A stretch of 64,000 nt of DNA from Clostridium chrysemydis (GTDB lineage: Bacteria > Bacillota > Clostridia > Clostridiales > Clostridiaceae): NCBI RefSeq assembly GCF_015234215.1, contig NZ_JADEKP010000001.1, forward strand, positions 1,054,001-1,118,000, given 5' to 3'. The first letter of the stretch is position 1. Each line of letters opens with the position of its first letter. The translations under genes were made by a program, and so were the position numbers. Shown piece by piece: positions 27,377 to 37,585 of the stretch. Below the pieces are notes generated by a model. It made no database searches and had not been told where the DNA came from. It was given only the letters and a program-made list of their open reading frames with translations.

Positions 27377-29479
27377 TTAATTATTCTCTTCTTCTTTTTC
27401 AGGTAAAGCATCTTTTCTTGAAAGATTTACTCTTCCTTGTTGATCTATTTCAGTTACTTTAACTAATATTTCATCTCCAACAGAAACTACATCTTCAACC
27501 TTATTGACTCTTTCTTTTGCAAGCTTTGAAATGTGAACTAAACCTTCTTTGTTAGGTAGTACTTCAACAAACGCTCCAAAAGTAGTAATTTTAGTGACTT
27601 TACCTAAATAAACTTCACCAACTTGAACCTCTTTAGTTAAACCTTCAATTATACTAATTGCTTTGTTTACACCATCATGATCTGTTGATGAAACAAATAC
27701 AGTTCCATCTTCTTTAATATCTATTTTAACTCCAGTATCTTCAATAATTTTATTGATTACTTTTCCACCAGCGCCAATTACTTCTCTTATTTTGTCAGGA
27801 TTTATTTTTATGATAGATGTTTTAGGCGCAAATACTGATACTTCTTTTTTAGGCCCTGGAATACATTCATTGATTTTTCCTATGATATATACTCTAGCAT
27901 CTCTAGCATTTTTTATTGCTGTTTCAACAACATTAAAACTTAAACCTTTTAATTTTGTATCTACCTGTATTGAAGTTATACCAACCTCAGTACCAGCAAC
28001 TTTAAAGTCCATATCCCCAAAGAAATCTTCTATTCCTTGGATATCTGTTAAAACTTCTTCTTCCTTTAAATCTTCTGACGTTATTAATCCCATAGCTATT
28101 CCAGCTGCTGGTCTTTTTATAGGAACCCCAGCATCTAATAAAGCTAAAGTAGACCCACAAACTGATGCTTGTGATGTTGAACCATTAGAACTTAATACCT
28201 CAGATACTAATCTTATAGTATATGGAAATTCTTCTTCAGATGGTATTAATGGTTCTAAAGCTCTTTCAGCTAAAGCACCATGCCCTATTTCTCTTCTTCC
28301 TGGACCTCTTAATGGTCTAACTTCCCCTACACTATAAGCTGGGAAATTATAGTGGTGCATGTATCTCTTTGATTCCTCTTCACCAACACCATCTAGTATT
28401 TGTATTTCACTTACTGAACCTAATGTTGCTACTGTCATTACTTGAGTTAACCCTCTTGTAAATAATCCAGTTCCATGTGTTCTTGGTAAAACATCAACTT
28501 CACATGTAATTTTTCTAATTTGATCAAAAGCTCTGCCGTCTGGTCTTCTCTTATCTTTTAAAAGCATTTCTCTAACAACTGATTTTTGCATGTTATATAA
28601 TACTTCTTTAATTGATCCTTCTTGACCTTCATACTTTTCTTGGAAGTTTGCAAATACTTTTTCATTTACATCATCCATAGCTTCATTTCTTTGATCTTTA
28701 TCTGTTATATACATTGCCTTTTTAACCATATCGCTAGCAAAATCCATAACATCTTTTTCTAATTCTTCATTAACTTTAAATAAAACTGGAATATCTTTCT
28801 CTTTTCCAAATTTTGCTCTTGCTTCTTCTTGGAAAGAAATAATATCTTGACATCCATCAAATCCGAACTTGATAGCTTTTATCATTGTATCTTCATCGAT
28901 TTCATTACCGCCAGCTTCAATCATCATTACTTTTTCTTTAGTTGCGCAAACTGTTAAATCAAGTAAGCTTTCCTTTCTTTGTTCAGAATTAGGATTTAAT
29001 ATGAATTCACCATTAATTAATCCAACCTGAACACCTGCCACCGGAATAGTATATGGTATACTTGAAATCATTAATGCAGTAGAAGCCGCATTAATTGCTA
29101 ATATTTCAGGTAAGTTATCCTTTTCCACTGAAACTACTGTACATACAACTTGAACATCGTTTCTATATCCTTTTGGGAATAAAGGTCTGATTGTTCTATC
29201 TACAGCTCTACCATGAAGTATAGCTTTTTCTGATGGTCTACCTTCTCTTTTTATAAATCCTCCTGGAATTTTACCTACCGAATAAAGTCTTTCCTCATAT
29301 TCAACACTTAACGGGAAAAAATCTACTCCTTCTCTAGGCTCTTCTGATGAGTTTACATTTGTTAATAAAACAGTATCACCATAGCTAATGAAAGCTGCAG
29401 CATTTGATAGCATTCCTAAATCACCAAATTCTACTTTCATTTCTCTTCCAGCAATAACTGTACTTAGTGTGTTCCTCAT
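27377..29479 (-). CDS. pnp: Polyribonucleotide nucleotidyltransferase (PNPase)
   Basis: A 700-residue 3'-5' phosphorolytic exoribonuclease. Order of parts: first RNase PH core, helical domain, second RNase PH core ([37 protein letters not shown]), KH domain ([16 protein letters not shown]) and S1 domain ([21 protein letters not shown]). Length is standard. SD GGGAGG. It is downstream of rpsO, the usual pairing. Confidence 0.97.
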   Translation of the reverse strand: MRNTLSTVIAGREMKVEFGDLGMLSNAAAFISYGDTVLLTNVNSSEEPREGVDFFPLSVEYEERLYSVGKIPGGFIKREGRPSEKAILHGRAVDRTIRPLFPKGYRNDVQVVCTVVSVEKDNLPEILAINAASTALMISSIPYTIPVAGVQVGLINGEFILNPNSEQRKESLLDLTVCATKEKVMMIEAGGNEIDEDTMIKAIKFGFDGCQDIISFQEEARAKFGKEKDIPVLFKVNEELEKDVMDFASDMVKKAMYITDKDQRNEAMDDVNEKVFANFQEKYEGQEGSIKEVLYNMQKSVVREMLLKDKRRPDGRAFDQIRKITCEVDVLPRTHGTGLFTRGLTQVMTVATLGSVSEIQILDGVGEEESKRYMHHYNFPAYSVGEVRPLRGPGRREIGHGALAERALEPLIPSEEEFPYTIRLVSEVLSSNGSTSQASVCGSTLALLDAGVPIKRPAAGIAMGLITSEDLKEEEVLTDIQGIEDFFGDMDFKVAGTEVGITSIQVDTKLKGLSFNVVETAIKNARDARVYIIGKINECIPGPKKEVSVFAPKTSIIKINPDKIREVIGAGGKVINKIIEDTGVKIDIKEDGTVFVSSTDHDGVNKAISIIEGLTKEVQVGEVYLGKVTKITTFGAFVEVLPNKEGLVHISKLAKERVNKVEDVVSVGDEILVKVTEIDQQGRVNLSRKDALPEKEEENN

Positions 29480-29533
29480 AAAGGACCTCCCTTCGCACTT
29501 GCTTACAAATTTTTTCTAATTTTTTTAAAATAA

Positions 29534-29555
29534 TAGAGCGGTTTTAACCGCTCTA
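29534..29555 (-). terminator. Terminator or processing hairpin after rpsO
   Basis: A perfect 10-bp GC-containing stem TAGAGCGGTT/AACCGCTCTA (29534-29543 with 29546-29555) followed by TTATTTT. It lies between rpsO and pnp and may reduce read-through or be a cleavage site. Confidence 0.75.
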
Positions 29556-29560
29556 ATCAA

Positions 29561-29824
29561 TTATCTTCTTAAACCTAATTTTTTGATTATAGCTCTGTAT
29601 CTTTCGATATCTTGCTTAGCTATATAGTTTAAAAGACCTCTTCTTTTACCTACCATCATTAAAAGACCTCTTCTTGAGTGGTGGTCTTTTTTGTGTACTC
29701 TTAAGTGATCAGTTAACTCGTTGATTCTTTCTGTTAATAAAGCAACTTGTACTTCTGCTGATCCTGTATCTTGAGCATTTTTACCAAACTCAGTGATGAT
29801 TTCTAATTTTCTTTCTTTGTTCAT
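29561..29824 (-). CDS. rpsO: 30S ribosomal protein S15
   Basis: An 87-residue S15, which binds the 16S rRNA central domain early in 30S assembly. The start is ATG 29824 ([14 protein letters not shown]) with CGGAGG 9 bases upstream; 19 extra residues in the longer frame are leader [19 protein letters not shown] carries the rRNA-binding residues. It is preceded by a consensus promoter and a folded leader of about 75 nt. Confidence 0.97.
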   Translation of the reverse strand: MNKERKLEIITEFGKNAQDTGSAEVQVALLTERINELTDHLRVHKKDHHSRRGLLMMVGKRRGLLNYIAKQDIERYRAIIKKLGLRR

Positions 29825-29830
29825 AATAAA

Positions 29831-29897
29831 ACACCTCCGTAAATTATCCCCATAGCTCCATGTAATGAGATGGCACCTCAAAACATAGGACTAGGTT
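29831..29897 (-). ncRNA. Probable S15 autoregulatory leader
   Basis: The leader can form an outer helix (UCCUAU with AUGGGG) enclosing a 5-bp hairpin GAGGU-GCC-AUCUC, ahead of the SD. S15 represses its own translation through such leaders in several bacteria. The assignment rests on position and my hand fold. Confidence 0.5.
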
Positions 29898-29907
29898 CGC
29901 AATACTT

Positions 29908-29936
29908 ATTATAGCAAAACAATCGAACATTGTAAA
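29908..29936 (-). promoter_or_regulatory. Sigma-A promoter of rpsO
   Basis: TTTACA (29931-29936) and TATAAT (29908-29913) on the minus strand with a 17-base spacer. The predicted start (about 29901) gives a leader of about 77 nt. Confidence 0.85.
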
Positions 29937-29942
29937 TAAATT

Positions 29943-30869
29943 TTATTTTTTATTATAAAGCTCTCTTTTTTTTGCAAAATCTTTATCTTTTTTTAATCTT
30001 TCAACTAATTCTTCTATTGAATTGAATTTCTTTTCATCCCTAATTCTCTCCAAGAAAATTAGTTTTAATTCTTTGTCATAAATAATTCTATCAAAATTTA
30101 AAATATAAGTCTCAATAGTTATTTTTTCTCCATTCACAGTGGGATTTGTACCAACTGATGTAATACCCTTAAATTTTTCATTATTATATATTACATTTGT
30201 ATAATACACCCCTTTTTTAGGGATAAGCATATCTTCTGATACTTTTAAGTTTGCAGTTGGAAATCCGATTGTTCTACCTAATTTCTTTCCACCTACTACT
30301 ACCCCTTCTAAACTATAAGGTCTTTGTAATAATCTCATAGCTTTTTCAACGTGACCATTTTTTAAATAATTTCGAATTCTTGTACTACTTACAACATCAT
30401 TTTCAACCATTAACGGATCTATTACATATAATTTATATCCATAAACTTTCGATAAAGATTTTAAAAGTTCTAAATCGCCCTTATTTTTATAGCCAAATCT
30501 ATAATTAAAACCAACTACGATTCCCTTAACTTTATAATTTGCACAAAGTTTTTTTATAAAATCTTCTGGTGGCTCTTTCATAAGGTCCTTAGTAAATTCT
30601 TTTAATACAATTTCATCTACTCCAAACTCTTCTAACAGACGAACTTTTGTACTATTATTCATTAGTAATTCTATATCTGAATTTGAAGAAATTATTTTTC
30701 TTGGATGATTTTTAAAAGTATATACCATGCTATAAGAATTATTATTTTTTGCTAATGAAACTATTTTCTTTACTAACTCTAAATGTCCTTTATGTAACCC
30801 ATCAAAACTTCCAAGTGCAATATAATATCCACTTTTCTCATTTCTAATAAATTTGTCCTTTTTATCCAT
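29943..30869 (-). CDS. ribF: Bifunctional riboflavin kinase / FAD synthetase
   Basis: A 308-residue enzyme that phosphorylates riboflavin to FMN and adenylates FMN to FAD. The N-terminal nucleotidyltransferase has LGSFDGLHKGH and the SSTRIRNYLKNG loop. The C-terminal kinase has GRTIGFPTANL and a FLERIRDEKKF end. Two adjacent ATGs follow TAGGAG; the second (30869) has the better 6-base spacing. It is the last gene of the rbfA-nrnA-truB-ribF run. Confidence 0.95.
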   Translation of the reverse strand: MDKKDKFIRNEKSGYYIALGSFDGLHKGHLELVKKIVSLAKNNNSYSMVYTFKNHPRKIISSNSDIELLMNNSTKVRLLEEFGVDEIVLKEFTKDLMKEPPEDFIKKLCANYKVKGIVVGFNYRFGYKNKGDLELLKSLSKVYGYKLYVIDPLMVENDVVSSTRIRNYLKNGHVEKAMRLLQRPYSLEGVVVGGKKLGRTIGFPTANLKVSEDMLIPKKGVYYTNVIYNNEKFKGITSVGTNPTVNGEKITIETYILNFDRIIYDKELKLIFLERIRDEKKFNSIEELVERLKKDKDFAKKRELYNKK

Positions 30870-30884
30870 CATTTTCTCCTACAA

Positions 30885-31760
30885 TTAAACAAGTAACTTT
30901 TGTAGTTTAAAACCTTTTTTACCTTTTTCACCTAGCCCTAAAAACAAGTCTTCCTCATTATAGACTCTATACAATTGATTTTCTTGTACTTCTTCACTAG
31001 TAAGACGTGTATCAAATACATTTACGCCATTTTGAAGTAGCTTAGCATACTTATTTTTAACTGTTAACTTTGGGTACTTACTTAATGCATCATCTATAGA
31101 TATTACATAATTAAATATATTTTCTTCCGTTAGATCTGCAATATTTATACTATTTTCTTCATCGAACACTGATGTTTTAGTTCTTTTTAAATCAGTCATA
31201 ACTGCACCAACATTCAAGTATTCCCCAATATCAAAACATAAACTTCTAATATATGTGCCCTTAGTGCAACACACCCTCATTTTAACATACGGCATTTTTA
31301 TTTCTATATTATCTATACATTTTATATTTACTTTTCTACCTTTTCTTTCAACTTCTATCCCTTGTCTAGCTAGGTCATATAACCTAACCCCATTTTGTTT
31401 TAAAGCTGAATACATAGGAGGAACTTGCATATATTCTCCAGTAAATTTTTTTATACCTTCTAATACATCTTGTTTTTTTAGATGACTAGTATCCTTTTGA
31501 CTAATAATTTTACCTTCTAAATCATATGTATCTCTAACTTCACCAAGCATAAATGATACTTCATAAACCTTATCAGAGTCCATAATATAATCAATAATTT
31601 TAGTTGCCTTTCCTATTGCTACCGGGAGAACCCCACAAGCTTCAGGATCTAAAGTACCTGTGTGACCTACTTTTTTAGTTTTTGCAAGTCTTTTAACTAT
31701 CCTAACAACATCAAAAGATGTCATCCCTTTATTTTTAAAGATATTTATTATTCCTTGCAT
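30885..31760 (-). CDS. truB: tRNA pseudouridine(55) synthase
   Basis: A 291-residue TruB that makes the T-loop pseudouridine of tRNAs. The catalytic Asp38 is in GHTGTLDPEACGVLP. YMQVPPMYSALKQNGVRLYDLAR and CTKGTYIRSL are further family marks. The N-terminal KNKGMTSFDVVR motif is standard. SD is weak (AAGAGAT). It lies 2 bases after the nrnA stop, so translation is probably coupled. Confidence 0.96.
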   Translation of the reverse strand: MQGIINIFKNKGMTSFDVVRIVKRLAKTKKVGHTGTLDPEACGVLPVAIGKATKIIDYIMDSDKVYEVSFMLGEVRDTYDLEGKIISQKDTSHLKKQDVLEGIKKFTGEYMQVPPMYSALKQNGVRLYDLARQGIEVERKGRKVNIKCIDNIEIKMPYVKMRVCCTKGTYIRSLCFDIGEYLNVGAVMTDLKRTKTSVFDEENSINIADLTEENIFNYVISIDDALSKYPKLTVKNKYAKLLQNGVNVFDTRLTSEEVQENQLYRVYNEEDLFLGLGEKGKKGFKLQKLLV

Positions 31761-31762
31761 AA

Positions 31763-32728
31763 TTAAATCTCTTTTCCTATTTCATTTATTAAATTATTTT
31801 TAGCATCGACCATCGAAACACCTTTTTGCATAACTCCAGCTGCTTTCACGTGACCACCGCCACCAAATTTTTCAGCTATCATCCTTACATCAACGTCATA
31901 CTTTGATCTTAAGCTAGCTTTTACGCCTTCGTCATTCTCCTTTAATAAAATTGCTATTTCTACACCTTTTAAACTTAAAAGATTTCCAATAATATCAGAT
32001 GTATCTTCTTTTTCGCAATCTAATTCTTTTAAAGTTTTTAATGATAATGTTGCTACGGCTAATTTATTATTGAAAACTAAATCAGCTTCACTAAAAGCGT
32101 GACCTATTAATTTCAATTTTTTTAAAGATCTATTATCAAATAGACTAATATATATATTTGTATTATTTACTCCGATTCCTATTAAATCAGATGCAATTTG
32201 TAAAGTTCTTTGAGTTACATTTGAGTGTCTAAACGAACCTGTATCTGTTATTAAAGATGTATATAAACAAGTACCTATTTCAATTGAATTGGTGTTAGAT
32301 TTCATTTCATACCCTAGTTCTTTTAAAAGTAAATATACGATTTCTGCAGTGGCACTTGCATTTATATCTACATAGTTTAAATCACCATAATATTCATTAG
32401 ATATATGGTGATCTACATTTATTAATTTTCCTTTGTAACTAGCAAGTTCTGCTGAAATTCTTTCAACGTTACCGCAGTCTAATACCACTACTAAATCAGT
32501 ATCTTCTGTAGGTTTTGTAACTTCACCAGTTATTGAAGAAGCTAGAGAAAGAAAGCCCATATTATCAGGAATAGTATCCTTTGAGATAATATAAGCATCC
32601 TTTCCTAGTTCTCTTAATGCATTTAAAAGTCCAAGTGTACTTCCTATCGCATCTCCATCTGGTGATGTATGAAATGTTAATCCAATTTTATTTGAATTTA
32701 AAATAAAATTTGCTATTTCTTTAAGCAT
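31763..32728 (-). CDS. nrnA: DHH-family nanoRNase / pAp phosphatase
   Basis: A 321-residue DHH-DHHA1 phosphoesterase of the NrnA type. It degrades 2-5 nt RNAs and dephosphorylates 3'-phosphoadenosine 5'-phosphate. Motifs are SPDGDAIGS, VVVLDCGNVER, NVDHHISN with the DHH triad, and the C-terminal FGGGGHVKAAG. There is no strong SD; a GAGG sits 16 bases upstream and the gene starts 3 bases after the rbfA stop, so coupling is likely. Confidence 0.95.
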   Translation of the reverse strand: MLKEIANFILNSNKIGLTFHTSPDGDAIGSTLGLLNALRELGKDAYIISKDTIPDNMGFLSLASSITGEVTKPTEDTDLVVVLDCGNVERISAELASYKGKLINVDHHISNEYYGDLNYVDINASATAEIVYLLLKELGYEMKSNTNSIEIGTCLYTSLITDTGSFRHSNVTQRTLQIASDLIGIGVNNTNIYISLFDNRSLKKLKLIGHAFSEADLVFNNKLAVATLSLKTLKELDCEKEDTSDIIGNLLSLKGVEIAILLKENDEGVKASLRSKYDVDVRMIAEKFGGGGHVKAAGVMQKGVSMVDAKNNLINEIGKEI

Positions 32729-32731
32729 AAA

Positions 32732-33079
32732 TTATTTTTTTGCCTCTTTTATTAACTTATCTATTTTCATCCCATAACTTATAGATTCATCTAACTCAAA
32801 TATTATTTGTGGTGTAACTCTTAATTTAACTCTCTTACCTAATTCTTTTCTTACAAAGCTCGCTGAACTTTTAAGAACTTTGAAATTTTCTACTTTTTCT
32901 TCTTCACTATTTGCAAAAATGCTTACGAACACCTTTGCATAACCTAGATCTCTAGTCACTTCAACTCCAGTAACTGAAATCATCGCTGTTAGTCTTGGGT
33001 CCTTAATCTCATTTTGAATAAGATTGCTAACTTCTTTTTTAACTTCTTCGTTTATTCTTCCACCTCTGTAGTTAGCCAT
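32732..33079 (-). CDS. rbfA: 30S ribosome-binding factor A
   Basis: A 115-residue single KH-like domain protein needed for late 30S maturation and 16S 5'-end processing. Family marks are RGGRINEEVKKEVSNLI, KDPRLTAMISVTGVEVTRDL and a C-terminal SYGMKIDKLIKEAKK. It sits between infB and nrnA, the usual order. SD GAGGTGA is good. Confidence 0.95.
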   Translation of the reverse strand: MANYRGGRINEEVKKEVSNLIQNEIKDPRLTAMISVTGVEVTRDLGYAKVFVSIFANSEEEKVENFKVLKSSASFVRKELGKRVKLRVTPQIIFELDESISYGMKIDKLIKEAKK

Positions 33080-33094
33080 TTATATCACCTCGTA

Positions 33095-35149
33095 TTAAAG
33101 TTCTTTTCTTTCAATAGCTTCCATAGTATATGCTTCTATAATGTCGCCTTCTTTAATATCATTGAATTTTTCAACATTAAGTCCACATTCGTAACCACTT
33201 CTTACTTCTTTAACATCATCTTTAAATCTTTTTAGTGATGCTAAACTTGATTCGAATATAACTATTCCTTCTCTTAGTACTCTTATATCTGCATTTCTAG
33301 TAATCTTACCATCAAGTACATAACATCCTGCTATAGTACCAACATTTGAAATTTTATAAGTTTCTCTAACTTCAGCTTGCCCTAACACTACTTCTTTGTA
33401 TTCTGGTTCAAGCATACCTATCATGGCAGATTTAACATCTTCTATTGCATCATATATTATTCTATAAGTTTTAACTTCCACTCCGTCTCTTTCAGCAGCT
33501 GCACTAGCATTACCATCTGGTCTTACGTTAAACCCTATAACTATAGCATTTGAAGCACTTGCAAAAGTAATATCTGTTTCAGTAATAGCTCCAACACCAC
33601 CGTGTATAACTCTTACTTTAACATCATCAGTTGATAATTTTTCAAGAGATTGTTTAATAGCTTCTACTGAACCTTGAACATCTGCTTTAACTATTATATC
33701 AAGTTCCTTTACAGTACCTTCTTTTATTTGATTGTAAAGTGCTTCTAATGAAACTCTACTTCCAGCTTTTAAACTATCATCTTTAGCTTTTTGTTTTCTA
33801 AGTTCTGCCATATTTCTTGCAGTTTTTTCATCTTTAACTTGGTTAAATCTATCTCCTGCAGCTGGAACTTCTGAAAGTCCTAATACCTCAACTGGAATTG
33901 AAGGACCTGCTGATTTAATTTTCTTACCAGTATCATCAAACATAGCTCTTATTCTACCATAAGTTGAACCAACTAGTATTGAATCACCAACATGTAAAGT
34001 ACCACTTTGAACAAGTAAACTTGCAACAGCACCTCTACCTTTATCAAGTTGTGCCTCTATAACTGTCCCTTTTGCTTTTCTATCTGGATTAGCTTTTAAT
34101 TCTAACATTTCAGCTGTTAAAAGTACCATTTCAAGTAAAGTATCGATTCCTTCACCTTGTTTTGCTGAAACTGGAACACAAATCGTATCTCCACCCCAGT
34201 CTTCTGCAACTAGACCATACTCAGTTAACTCTTGTTTAACTTTATCTATGTTTGCACCAGGTCTATCAATTTTATTAATTGCAACTACCATTGGAACATC
34301 AGCAGCTTTACAGTGACTGATTGCCTCTTTAGTTTGTGGCATTATTCCATCATCTGCAGCAACTACAAGTATAACAACGTCAGTTATTTGAGCTCCTCTA
34401 GCTCTCATAGCTGTGAATGCTTCATGCCCTGGAGTATCTAAGAAAGTTAAATCTTCCCCATTAACATTAACAGTATAAGCACCAATATGTTGAGTTATTC
34501 CACCTGCTTCTGTTGATGTTACTTTTGTTTTTCTAATAGCATCAAGTAATGAAGTCTTACCGTGGTCAACGTGTCCCATAACAGTTATTATAGGTGGTCT
34601 CTTAACAAGATTCTCTTCTAAATCATTATCAACTTCTAGTTCATCTAATTCTTGAGACTCTTCTTTTTTCTCAGCTATAACTTCAAATTTTTCACATACT
34701 TTTTCAGCAGTTTCGAAATCTATCTCTTGATTCATACCAGCCATAACACCAGCAAACATAAGTGTTTTTATAACTTCAGCTGAAGGTTTTTTCAACTTTT
34801 CTGCTAAATCTTTAACCATAATTGTTTCACCAATCTCGATTACACCTGAATCAGCATTATTTTCTTCTTCTTCATTTTTACTATTCTTTTTAAATCTCTT
34901 TTTCTTTTTATTACCTTTATTAACTTCTTCTGCTAATATCTCTTCATACTCATCAACTATAGTTTTCTCTGAGTCTTCAGTTTTATTAGAATCACCTAAT
35001 AATTCTTTTATTAATTCAGCGTCCTCATCTTCTATTACACTCATGTGATTCTTGACTTCTACACTAAATTCGTCCATTAATAGTTCTATTAAATCCTTTG
35101 AACTAATATTTAGCTCTTTCGCTAATTCATAAACTCTAATTTTTGACAT
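33095..35149 (-). CDS. infB: Translation initiation factor IF-2
   Basis: A 684-residue GTPase that places initiator tRNA on the ribosome. The N-terminal domain is short for a Firmicute: an IF2N module (1-50), a Lys/Glu-rich linker (65-100), and a second IF2N module. The G domain has [17 protein letters not shown] and NKIDRPG, then the beta-barrel and C-terminal tRNA-binding domains. SD GGGGGTGA lies 5 bases before ATG. It is part of the rimP-nusA-ylxR-ylxQ-infB-rbfA operon. Confidence 0.97.
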   Translation of the reverse strand: MSKIRVYELAKELNISSKDLIELLMDEFSVEVKNHMSVIEDEDAELIKELLGDSNKTEDSEKTIVDEYEEILAEEVNKGNKKKKRFKKNSKNEEEENNADSGVIEIGETIMVKDLAEKLKKPSAEVIKTLMFAGVMAGMNQEIDFETAEKVCEKFEVIAEKKEESQELDELEVDNDLEENLVKRPPIITVMGHVDHGKTSLLDAIRKTKVTSTEAGGITQHIGAYTVNVNGEDLTFLDTPGHEAFTAMRARGAQITDVVILVVAADDGIMPQTKEAISHCKAADVPMVVAINKIDRPGANIDKVKQELTEYGLVAEDWGGDTICVPVSAKQGEGIDTLLEMVLLTAEMLELKANPDRKAKGTVIEAQLDKGRGAVASLLVQSGTLHVGDSILVGSTYGRIRAMFDDTGKKIKSAGPSIPVEVLGLSEVPAAGDRFNQVKDEKTARNMAELRKQKAKDDSLKAGSRVSLEALYNQIKEGTVKELDIIVKADVQGSVEAIKQSLEKLSTDDVKVRVIHGGVGAITETDITFASASNAIVIGFNVRPDGNASAAAERDGVEVKTYRIIYDAIEDVKSAMIGMLEPEYKEVVLGQAEVRETYKISNVGTIAGCYVLDGKITRNADIRVLREGIVIFESSLASLKRFKDDVKEVRSGYECGLNVEKFNDIKEGDIIEAYTMEAIERKEL

Positions 35150-35163
35150 ACAGTCACCCCCGG

Positions 35164-35481
35164 TTAAATTTTACATTCTGTAACCTCTTCGTATAGAGAA
35201 TTAAGTTTATTTGCCATATTTAAATCTAGTACAGCAATTATTTTCACTTCTTCTCTACCAAGGCCCATTCCTAACTCTTCTTTTGAAAAGTCAACAATAT
35301 AAGGTATTTTTTTCGATTCACAATGCTTTATAAACTTCTTTTTCGAAGATTCTGAAGCATCGTTTGAGATAATAAATAAAAAAATTCTCTTTTTATTTCT
35401 TCCCTCATCACATTTATTATATCCTTCTAATATATTACCTGATCTTTTAGCTAAACCAAGAAAATTAAAAAACTTATTCAT
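35164..35481 (-). CDS. ylxQ: L7Ae-family ribosome-associated protein YlxQ
   Basis: A 105-residue member of the L7Ae/L30e/S12e RNA-binding family. Its opening [23 protein letters not shown] is typical, though the hydrophobic strand [17 protein letters not shown] is more divergent than in ribosomal L7Ae. It probably binds kink-turn RNA. It overlaps ylxR by 8 bases and lies between ylxR and infB, as in Bacillus. Confidence 0.9.
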   Translation of the reverse strand: MNKFFNFLGLAKRSGNILEGYNKCDEGRNKKRIFLFIISNDASESSKKKFIKHCESKKIPYIVDFSKEELGMGLGREEVKIIAVLDLNMANKLNSLYEEVTECKI

Positions 35482-35740
35482 TACACATCTCTTCTTTCAA
35501 TCTATTGTATATTTCATCATCAATAGCTATACCTAGATTTCTGCTTAACCTTCTAGTTTTGACAGCATTTTCTAAGCATGACTGAGATTTACAAATATAA
35601 GCTCCTCTTCCTGCTTTTTTACCAGTTAAATCAACAGAAACTTCACCTTCTTTTGATTTAACAACTCGTATAAGCTCTTTTTTAGGCTTCATTTCTGAGC
35701 AACCAGTACACATTCTTAAAGGTATTTTTTTAGTTTTCAT
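35474..35740 (-). CDS. ylxR: YlxR/RnpM RNA-binding protein
   Basis: An 88-residue member of the YlxR (DUF448) family. The signature RMCTGCSEMKPKKELIRVV and GKKAGRGAYIC are intact. Homologues have been reported to bind RNase P RNA and modulate the enzyme (RnpM) or to affect gene expression. It has many basic residues and no membrane part. It lies 11 bases after nusA. Confidence 0.93.
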   Translation of the reverse strand: MKTKKIPLRMCTGCSEMKPKKELIRVVKSKEGEVSVDLTGKKAGRGAYICKSQSCLENAVKTRRLSRNLGIAIDDEIYNRLKEEMCNE

Positions 35741-35751
35741 AAAAGCACCAC

Positions 35752-36897
35752 CTATTCAGTTACTTCCTCTGAAACTTCTATTATAGTATCTACTTCTACA
35801 GGTTCTATTATAGCATCTACCTCTACAGTTTCTTCAGCAGATTCTATTTCGCTTTCAGCTTGTGACTTACTCTTAATATCAATTTTCCAGTTAGTAAGCT
35901 TAGCTGCTAATCTTACGTTTTGACCTTCTTTACCTATTGCAAGTGAAAGTTGATTGTCATCAACTACTACTTTAGCAGATTTATTTTCTTCATCAACTAC
36001 TACGCTTAAAACTTTCGCTGGGCTTAATGCATTTGCAATAAATTCTTCTGGGTCCTTGCTCCATTTAATGATATCTATTTTTTCATTTTTTAATTCATTA
36101 ACTATGTTTTGAACTCTAATTCCCTTTTGTCCAACACAAGCTCCCATTGGATCTACAGTTTCATCGTTTGAATGAACTGCTATTTTGCTTCTTGAACCAG
36201 CTTCTCTTGAAATACTCTTTATTTCAACAATTCCTTCGTAAATTTCTGGAACTTCTAGTTCAAATAATCTTTTTACTAAACCAGGATGCGTTCTTGAAAC
36301 GTGAATTTGAGCTCCTTTTGAAGTTTCTTTAACTTCAACTATATAAAGTTTTAATTTTTCATTAAACTTATACTCTTCACCTTTCATTTGCTCATTAGGT
36401 CCTATAACACCCTCAAGTTTTCCTAAATTAACAAAAACTAAGCCTTTATCTTTTCTTAGAACAGTTCCCGTAATTATATCAAACTCTTTTTCTTTATATT
36501 CACTATATATTATGTTTCTTTCTGCTTCTTTAATTCTTTGAGTTACAACTTGTTTTGCTAACTGTGCAGCTACTCTACCAAAGTTTTTAGGTGTAACTTG
36601 TAAATCTACAATGTCATCCACTTCATACTTTGGGTTTATCTCTTTTGCTTCTTCTAAAGAAATTTCAGTTACGTCATCATATACATCATCAACAACAACC
36701 TTTTGAGCATAAACTCCAATTTCTCCACTTTCTCTATCTATAACTACTTTAACATTTTGAGCTGCTGTGTATTGGTTTGCATAGTTTTTCTTATATGCAG
36801 AAACCATAGCATCTTCTATAGTTGTAAAAATTAAATCTTCACTAATTCCTTTTTCTTTAACGATCTCTTTAAGAGCTCCTATAAACTCTTGGTTCAT
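35752..36897 (-). CDS. nusA: Transcription termination/antitermination factor NusA
   Basis: A 381-residue NusA: N-terminal RNA polymerase-binding domain (1-125), S1 domain (130-200), and two KH domains (SRSKIAVHS..DPMGACVGQKGIRVQNI and KVVVDDNQLSLAIGKEGQNVRLA). It lacks the extra acidic repeats of proteobacterial NusA but has an acidic tail holding a near-perfect 9-residue tandem repeat (VEVDAIIEP, VEVDTIIEV). The start is ATG 36897, 8 bases after AGGAGG; the ATG at 36903 is too close to the SD. Confidence 0.96.
   Translation of the reverse strand: MNQEFIGALKEIVKEKGISEDLIFTTIEDAMVSAYKKNYANQYTAAQNVKVVIDRESGEIGVYAQKVVVDDVYDDVTEISLEEAKEINPKYEVDDIVDLQVTPKNFGRVAAQLAKQVVTQRIKEAERNIIYSEYKEKEFDIITGTVLRKDKGLVFVNLGKLEGVIGPNEQMKGEEYKFNEKLKLYIVEVKETSKGAQIHVSRTHPGLVKRLFELEVPEIYEGIVEIKSISREAGSRSKIAVHSNDETVDPMGACVGQKGIRVQNIVNELKNEKIDIIKWSKDPEEFIANALSPAKVLSVVVDEENKSAKVVVDDNQLSLAIGKEGQNVRLAAKLTNWKIDIKSKSQAESEIESAEETVEVDAIIEPVEVDTIIEVSEEVTE
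35776..35828. repeat. 27-bp tandem repeat in the nusA 3' end
   Basis: Two copies with a 27-base period (starting at 35776 and 35803), nearly identical, encode the acidic 9-residue repeat at the NusA C-terminus. The copy number could vary by slippage without changing frame. Confidence 0.7.
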
Positions 36898-36912
36898 CTT
36901 CATATCCTCCTT

Positions 36913-37371
36913 TTAAAAGTCCCCTTCTATATTAGCTGATTTTAGTATATCTTTTGGGATATTTACCTCTTCTTCAGCTTGAACTATAATATAATCATCA
37001 TTTATTCCTTTAAGCATTCCTGTAATTGTCTTAGTACCATTTAAAGCTTTTTTTAGCTTTAATGTAACCTTGCTACCTACATATCTTTCAAAATGTTCAT
37101 CACAATATAAACCTCTGTTAATACCTGGTGATGAAACTTCTAAGAAATAGCCAACTGAAATAGGATCTACTTCATCTAGCATTTCACTTACTCTTCTAGA
37201 AACAGCTTCGCAATCAGTTAATTTTATACCATTTTCATTATCTATATAAATTCTTAAATAATTTTCGCCATCTTCTTTAACAAACTCAACATTATAAAGC
37301 TCGTATGATAGCTCATCAGTAATTGGTTTAACTAATTCTTCAATTTCTAAAATTAAGGCATCCTTTTTCAT
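36913..37371 (-). CDS. rimP: Ribosome maturation factor RimP
   Basis: A 152-residue RimP (formerly YlxS/YhbC) that assists 30S assembly. The N-terminal domain has LYNVEFVKEDGENYLRIYID and EAVSRRVSEMLDEVDPI; the C-terminal Sm-like domain begins near GSKVTLKL. It is the first gene of the rimP-nusA-infB operon, with SD AAGGAGG and a leader of more than 200 bases. Confidence 0.95.
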   Translation of the reverse strand: MKKDALILEIEELVKPITDELSYELYNVEFVKEDGENYLRIYIDNENGIKLTDCEAVSRRVSEMLDEVDPISVGYFLEVSSPGINRGLYCDEHFERYVGSKVTLKLKKALNGTKTITGMLKGINDDYIIVQAEEEVNIPKDILKSANIEGDF

Positions 37372-37440
37372 ATGTTACCCTCCTTTTCAATATTCAATTT
37401 TAGTTTTATTATTACCAATAATACGTTTTTATATTTTTTA

Positions 37441-37506
37441 AGTAAAAACGCAACTAATAAAAAAGTTGCGTTTCAAACAGAAAGAGCGGGATATACGCCC
37501 CACTCT
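37441..37506 (-). promoter_or_regulatory. Two-hairpin leader upstream of rimP, possible attenuator
   Basis: Hairpin 1 pairs 37499-37506 with 37483-37490 (AGAGTGGG/CCCGCTCT). Hairpin 2 pairs 37464-37473 with 37446-37455 (AAACGCAACT/AGTTGCGTTT) and is followed on the minus strand by a short T tract broken by AC. It can end polC transcripts or act as a weak, factor-dependent terminator for the rimP operon. An upstream ACTAATA (37520-37526) can pair with TATTAGT (37453-37459) and disrupt hairpin 2. Confidence 0.6.
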
Positions 37507-37585
37507 ACAATAATCTAGCTATTAGTAATAATCCTTATTTAATATATTAACATATTAAATAAACAATTACAAGTAATATTGTATT

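Noticed and set aside
27753-28337. Plus-strand open frame of 194 codons antisense to pnp
   Set aside because: The composition mirrors the pnp codons, no SD is present, and pnp is certain in this interval.
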